Assembly (NCBI GenBank): GCA_002900995.3
Contig: CM035305.1
Span: 496,001-560,000 of the forward strand
DNA length: 64,000 nt
From: Ganoderma boninense
Lineage: Eukaryota; Basidiomycota; Agaricomycetes; Polyporales; Polyporaceae
Direction of reading: 5' to 3'
Below the pieces are notes generated by a model. The model was not told the origin of the DNA. It ran no database searches and saw only the letters and a program-made list of their open reading frames with translations. Positions within the stretch are counted from its first letter, which is position 1. The number at the start of each line of letters is the position of its first letter. The translations under genes were made by a program, and so were the position numbers. This document shows positions 58,899 through 64,000 of the stretch, piece after piece.

Positions 58899-60816
58899 GA
58901 GTCGCTGTTTCATACATTGTCTTCTACATCGAAACGTTGTAATTTAATTTTCACGAACAGAGAGTTGCAGCTGGTGTACTATCTGGATAGCATAGGAAAA
59001 CTGTATGAGTTGAGGAGACGGATTCGAATACCGCGGTCAGGCTATCATCGTACCGGCTCCGATAGAAAGCAAAAGTGCATGCGCAGGGATCGAACCTCGC
59101 CCCTCCATGGACACTGACCGGGAAATGCCGGCTGTGCAAACAGTCGTTGATCCCTGACAATGACATGGACAGACCGTCCGACCCCCAACATCACTCTCAT
59201 TCTACCTCTCCTCCTTGCCAGAAAGATTAACCCTAGGCTTTGAATCTGATTCATCTTCCTCTGTTCCTGTCCCCCGTCAAAACAAACGCATATGCCGACG
59301 GCGACAATCACTCAGTAGCTGGACGCCAACCCCGCCTCGTCGACCTCTCAAAAGCGACGAAGCCCCTCCTCTGCCAAACACCGCACTCGGCTCGGATGTC
59401 TCGCCTTGAAGTTATTTGAACGGCGGAATCTGAGGGCGCACTATCCGCGGCCTGGTGGGATGGGCGGTTCGCGCGCGTTTACCCATCGTACGTTCGGTTC
59501 GTCCTTGTCGCATGCATTCCATTCCATATCCCAGAACCGGTTCAGACGGAGCTGGTTCACCCATGCCATTTCCTCCGAATCGGTTCTCGTCCGTCGAATG
59601 CGGTCGGCGATGTCGATTCTGACTGAGCGGGGCTGGGGTCCGTTGGACCTCGCGAGCTCTACGGTCTGTTCTCGAATGTATCGAGGCCGAGAAGGCGTGC
59701 AGTCCAGCTATATGCTATCGGATCGCCGTGAAACAGCGTCACACTGACACTTGAAAGCATGCTTTTGTGTTGTGCGACATTTGTGGGCGATCGTCTTGCA
59801 GCTGAGGTCCTCGCGATCAGAGCGGGGTGGACCGGCGCAGGAATATCGGCTCGTCTAGCCAATCGGTCTCGATCGTCATCCATGCCGTTGCCAGCCAAGG
59901 ATGGCGCACGGTCCCGAGCGTACATCGTCATTGACATCGAGAACGGAACTCGGCAGTTGATACGTTCAGGATGGAACGAGAAGGTGCCACTTCCGAGTTC
60001 CTCGCCACATGCTGGTTGTTTTGTTACAGACCAAGTCTGCACATGTGCAGGTTCTTATTGTGCTGCCTGTGCGACCTCGGGTGGCGAGTGTGTCCCTCAG
60101 GTGCCGAGCGTGGTTTGCGAATGTTGTCCTTTGCGGCGTTGACAGTTCTCTTCTACGCAGTGTAAGCATTGGGGGAGCCTGATTGAGCTCGGAAATGCAT
60201 CAGAGATGGCATCTTTCAAGCCAATTACCTCATCTCTCTTCTTATGGATGGTCATGGGCGAGCTCTATGTATGCATGGGTCTGGCTTCGCACATGGGGGG
60301 GACTGCAAAGGCTCAAAGTCTCCTAACCAATCTTGCGATCTCTAGACACATTTCTTCGCCGGGGATAACCCTGATGCGATGACGCAGGCCAGATCCTAAT
60401 TTCTCCGATGGGTGGACGCGGATAGCTTGCAGAGTTTGACGACTCTACTAAAGTTCGACCTTCCAGAATCGCTGAACCGCTGTTGCAGCACTTGATACCG
60501 AATGGCCAGCTCTACCTTGAAAAGACCGGACTTCAGCCATTTTCCGCTCGTTGTGGCGGACGTGCATGAAGTTATCCGCTCTATCCAGTGCACTGTCAGC
60601 AGCGTACATTACGACGCAGCCTGAGACATAGCAGTCGCAGTGTGAATCCCAACTCCGCGCTGTTCCCTTGGCCCGCGGCAGCGACTCAAACCTTCGGGTG
60701 TCAGGGTCTGTCTGCGGGTGTTCTCCCTTGTCCCGTGCGTTGCGTTTTCGCAAAAATTTTCTAAGTCCACGCCCACACAGTGCGAGCCCTTGGGTGGGGC
60801 CTAGGTCCCGAAAGTC
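58899..60816. other. Intergenic stretch, nothing recognised
   Basis: Several frames of 100-127 codons on both strands overlap each other and show no domain or splice structure. The 3' part is the promoter region of the kinase gene. Confidence 0.4.
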
Positions 60817-60824
60817 TATAAAAG
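60817..60824 (+). promoter_or_regulatory. TATA box of the kinase gene
   Basis: TATAAAAG, 203-210 bp upstream of the ATG at 61,027. A long pyrimidine-rich leader lies between, with a CT-rich stretch typical of highly transcribed fungal genes. The match to consensus is exact; use is inferred. Confidence 0.6.
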
Positions 60825-61026
60825 GCCCCCGTTGCTCGAGCTAAGGCCCCCATCCGCTGTCGGCGTTCCTGCCTTCCGCACGATTATACCTACTGCGTTT
60901 TCTTACTGTTCTTTGATTTTTGCCTTCAAACCATTTTATCCTTCGTACGTATTGCATTCCGTCCCTCTAAGTCCTTCACCTTTTTCACCCTCTGCTTTTT
61001 AGACCTTTTACCCTTTTACCTTCACC

Positions 61027-62413
61027 ATGACCACTTCCAATTCCATGCCCGACGTCACCGGGTGCATCATCCAAGACCGCTACCAGCTCGTCGAGATGAT
61101 TGGATGCGGCAGTTACGGGATCGTCTACAAGGCGATCGACCTCGAGGTCGAGGACGACTCCGACAACATCGTCGCGCTGAAGATCATGCGCCTCGCCGAC
61201 CGGAGCGATGACGACCTCGCCACGATCGAGCGCGAGGTGATCATGCACAGCGCGGCGTCAGGCCTCGACGGCGTCGTCACGCTCCTCGACTCGTTCGACG
61301 ACGAGATGTGGTGCTGCCTCGTCCTGCAGTACTGCAGCGGGGGCGACCTGTTCCACCAATCCATCACGAAGCAGGTGTACCAGGGCAACGACGCGCTCCT
61401 CAGGAAGGCGTTCCTCTCGCTTGTGGACGCAGTGCAGGCGTGCCATGAGCTGGGGATCGCGCACCGGGACCTAAAGCTAGAGAACGTCTTCACGAGCGAG
61501 GACGGGTCCCGGTGCTTCCTGGGGGACTTCAGTCTCGCCACGAACGAGCCGATGGTGTGCGACTTCGGCGTCGGGACCAAGGCGTACATGAGTCCTGGTA
61601 AGTTCATCCTGATCCGATCCTCCAACCGTCCTCGTTGTGCTGACCGCGGACCGACTCCCCACAACAGAGTGTATCGGCAAAATGACCCACAAGCAGCCAT
61701 ACGACCCGTACCTCAGCGACCTCTGGGCCCTCGGCATCATCCTCTTCACCATGGTCACGGGCGGGGGCCCGTGGCGGCGCGCGACGTACGACGACGCGCG
61801 CTACTGCCAGTTCCTCGAGGACCCGGACTACCTGTACAACTCCTTCCTCGTCTCCGAGGGCGTGCAGGGCGTCATCCAGGGCCTCCTCTCGCCCTTCCCC
61901 GAGGCGCGCACGCGCCTCCCCGCGCTGCGCGAGGCGGTCCTCGCGCTGGACACGTTCTTCCGCCCGGCGTCCGTGCCCGACGAGCACGCCGTCCTGGAGC
62001 GCGAGTACACGGCCGTCATGCGGCTCGAGATCGCGGCGGCGCCCGCCGCGCACGAGTACGCGTACGCGTACATGGTACCCGAGATTGATATCCTGTGGGG
62101 CGGCCGGGGAGCGGAGCCTGGTCTCCGGTCGCCCGCGGATTGCTCAGCCGGCTCTGCCATGGACGTTGACGGTGAGGATACTACTGCCGAAAACCCATTC
62201 TCGCCTTCGCGGTGGTACCGCTCCGACTCGTGCTCGAGCTCAGATTCGGGGCTGGGGTCGGATGCCGGCCTGAGGGACCCCGTCTTCAGGCTGGACCGCC
62301 CGGTGACCCTTACCGCGCACGTGCTGTGGGACGAGGTGATGAGGGAAGACTCTCAGCATCTCACCTACGGCTATGGCCGGAAGGCAGTCAGTGGCTTTGA
62401 CGATGACTGGTAA
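61027..62413 (+). CDS. Ran1/Ksp1-like Ser/Thr protein kinase with a DFS motif
   Basis: Exon 1 61027-61597 and exon 2 61668-62413 (GTAAGT...AACAG) give 438 residues. Kinase landmarks: glycine loop 'IGCGSYGIVYKA' (25-36), ATP-binding lysine in 'VALKIM' (about 52), catalytic 'AHRDLKLENVF' (145-155), 'GDFSLAT' (166-172) where most kinases have DFG, 'GTKAYMSPECIG' (183 on) and 'DLWALGIILFTMVTGGGPW' in subdomain IX. The layout, including 'CDFGVGTKAYMSPE', fits the fungal Ran1/Pat1-Ksp1-Vhs1 group, which regulates meiosis entry and nutrient responses. The tail is Ser/Asp-rich ('SDSCSSSDSGLGSD') and ends 'FDDDW'. The metal-binding Asp remains, so activity is plausible. A TATA box lies about 205 bp upstream. 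Confidence 0.88.
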
Positions 62414-63032
62414 AACGGTACGCACTGCAGTTGATATAACCACGTCAAGCGGAGGCTCATCACCGGAATAATCTATTAAGGTTGCATCCATGCCGTTCTG
62501 CCATGTCCGAACCACTTCATTCCCATTCCCTTTCTTTCTTTTTCTCTTTCTCTCCCCCCGCATTGATTTCGGTTTCGGTTTCGGTTTCGGTTTCGGTTTC
62601 GATTTCAATTTTCTTTTGACTCGGACGGACACCTCGCGTGCCCCGCCTCCCTTGTACGAAAAGTCATATAGGCGATGCGGGCACCTCTTGTATGACACAG
62701 TAGATAGACTTTCCGACTTCGGACAAATTGGACACTGCATGGACCTTGTATTAGATCACATTCCCCACATAGACACAAGACACAAAAGAACATCAATTTC
62801 ATTTTACTATATCGACTCTCGAGCGGGGACTCTGCGAGTGGAGCGAAAGCGAGAGTAGACAGCAAAGGTAGGGTCGACAGATCTAGAGTGACATTGAGCC
62901 TGAGTGCTCCGGGCAGGCGATGGGTCGGAATGGGCACGAGTGTTGCTCAGCTTCCGATTCCAAGGGCCACCAGAGCTTCGTCCATGAGAGCCCAGGCAGT
63001 CATGCTCGCCCGATAACCGATAGCCCTGAGCA
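62414..63032. other. Short intergenic region between convergent kinases
   Basis: 3' flanks of both kinase genes. Contains the TTTCGG repeat. Confidence 0.5.
62567..62601. repeat. Hexamer repeat (TTTCGG), nearly six units
   Basis: Uninterrupted run in the 3' flank of the kinase gene, followed by the degenerate units gatttc and aatttt. Confidence 0.95.
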
Positions 63033-63961
63033 CTAGACTCTCTTGAGCTTGTCTGCCGCTGGCCACCCGAGTCCGTACACGGGATGCTTGCTGTCCGGAG
63101 GTTCCAGAATATGGAGGAACGCCCGTGCGATCGCATCGTGATTGTTCAACGGCGACTTGGAGGGATCAGGCGGGGGCAGAGCTGGAGTCACGGTAGTTGC
63201 CGGGCCCGTGGCTAGCCTGAGGGACTCGCCGCGGTCGACTTCAGGACCCGCTGTCGCCGCAGCGGAGACTCGGACAGAGGTGTGCATGTGTGAGAATCGT
63301 CCACGGTGCACGGACATTTTCTCTTGGCTCAGTGCCGCGATGTGGGGTGGCTGGGGAGGAGGGAACTGGATGTGGTGGTAGTGGCGGTAGCAGAGCCCGG
63401 AGAGCGCGTCGAGCAGGGACTGCAAAGGCTGCTGCTCGCGAGGTCGAAGCTCGACGAATGGCTTGTTCTTGACAAGCAACTGCAACTTCTCGATGCTGCC
63501 CCTGTACAGCCCATCGGAACTTGAGCAGCGAACACGATCGTAGACTCTGGCGATGAACGAGGCGACCATGTGATCGTCGTCGGAGAGCTCGTTCGGGAGG
63601 TGCTTCAGTGCACAGTAGTTCAGGACGTGCACAAACGACTCGAGGTCGTCGGAGAGCTCGTGTCGCTGTTCCGGACCTGTATGCTGCAGCCTAGCAGAGA
63701 TAAATGGCCATGTGCCCTAAAAGTCCAAGTTTTAACGTCAGCGACATTGACAATGGTTGAATCGGCGGATGTGCCTTACTGAGCGAGTGTTGTGGCTAAA
63801 CGCTGGATTCTCCAACTCCTCCTGCGTTCGCGCAAGGTCCCAATCCGCCAGCAGGCCTTTCGCGGTCCGGGGGTTCGGAGGGCCCTCAGGATCTTCATCG
63901 AGGATGAGGATGTTGCCGGTGCTGACGTCCCGATGGAGCATACGAGCCGACAACCATGCGA
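63033..63961 (-). CDS. FunK1-type protein kinase, C-terminal part (runs off the window)
   Basis: Two exons are visible: 63961-63780 and 63716-63033, joined by GTAAGG...TTTAG. The acceptor at 63,963-63,962 shows that more exons lie beyond the right edge. Kinase signature: 'MLHRDVSTGNILIL' (HRD catalytic loop with VSTGN), 'GLLADWDLART' (DWD for DFG), 'GTWPFISARL' and 'DDLESFVHVLNYCALKHL'. 'HRDxSxGNIL...DWDL...GTWxFxS...DDLES' is typical of FunK1 (PF17667), a kinase group expanded in multicellular fungi. The C-terminus is Pro/Ala-rich ('PALPPPDPSKSP') and ends 'PAADKLKRV'. No frameshift in the visible part. Substrates unknown. Confidence 0.85.
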
Positions 63962-64000
63962 CTGAGTGAGCTGAGAAGATTCGAGACGTAGTCAGTCACT

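Noticed and set aside
59085..59105. Minus-strand GAGGTTCGATCCCTG resembling a tRNA 3' half
   Set aside because: The stem pairs only three base pairs and there is no upstream A box or matching acceptor stem.
59406..60142. Plus- and minus-strand frames of 113-127 codons
   Set aside because: They overlap on both strands and show no motif, so I could not support a gene.

Overview
The window looks like nuclear DNA of a filamentous basidiomycete, most likely an Agaricomycete of the polypore type. Genes are cut by many 46-100 bp introns, third codon positions are often G or C, and several families are typical of mushrooms: F-box/LRR-like proteins, the seven-helix DUF6534 family, FunK1-type kinases and a 'DDPRDPLNWP' MFS transporter. 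I see no bacterial-type operon, tRNA, rRNA or CRISPR array. Gene models below are spliced by eye.

Layout. 0.2-2 kb: an F-box gene (minus). 4.5-5 kb: a WD40 relic. 7.2 kb: a relic of the epsin gene that lies intact at 18.8 kb. 8.3-16.3 kb: three tandem paralogous F-box genes (family A). 17.9 kb: a 3' fragment of a second F-box family (family B). 18.8-20.9 kb: an ENTH/UIM/NPF epsin. 23.9-26.7 kb: a DUF6534 membrane protein with 20 exons. 27.9-29.8 kb: ATG101. 30.7-33 kb: a conserved-looking coiled-coil protein. 34-35.6 kb: the intact family-B F-box gene (minus). 36.2-38.8 kb: an MFS transporter (minus), probably damaged. 39.9-41.5 kb: a family-B pseudogene. 43-44.1 kb: a chimeric HNH/F-box relic. 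45.3-48 kb: a second DUF6534 gene (minus). 51.9-52.6 kb: the 3' end of a LINE-like reverse transcriptase. 52.7-56.7 kb: an F-box/WD40 fusion gene split by a 1.6-kb element. 56.8-58.9 kb: a retroposed, polyadenylated, intronless ORF with 15-bp target duplications. 61-62.4 kb: a Ran1/Ksp1-like kinase with DFS in place of DFG. 63-64 kb: a FunK1-type kinase cut by the window edge.

Theme. Conserved housekeeping genes (epsin in endocytosis, ATG101 in autophagy initiation) sit among fast-evolving accessory genes. About ten F-box or F-box/WD40 loci, from intact to fragment, show a birth-and-death cluster. Two insertions leave unusually clear scars. The DNA-type element at 53,123-54,728 has a 4-bp target duplication, and removing it restores the host reading frame. 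The retroposed ORF at 56,792-58,883 has an A29 tail, perfect 15-bp target duplications and a roughly 590-codon frame with no recognised domain. That ORF is the best candidate for something undescribed: a captured cellular or viral RNA, or a non-autonomous retroposon.
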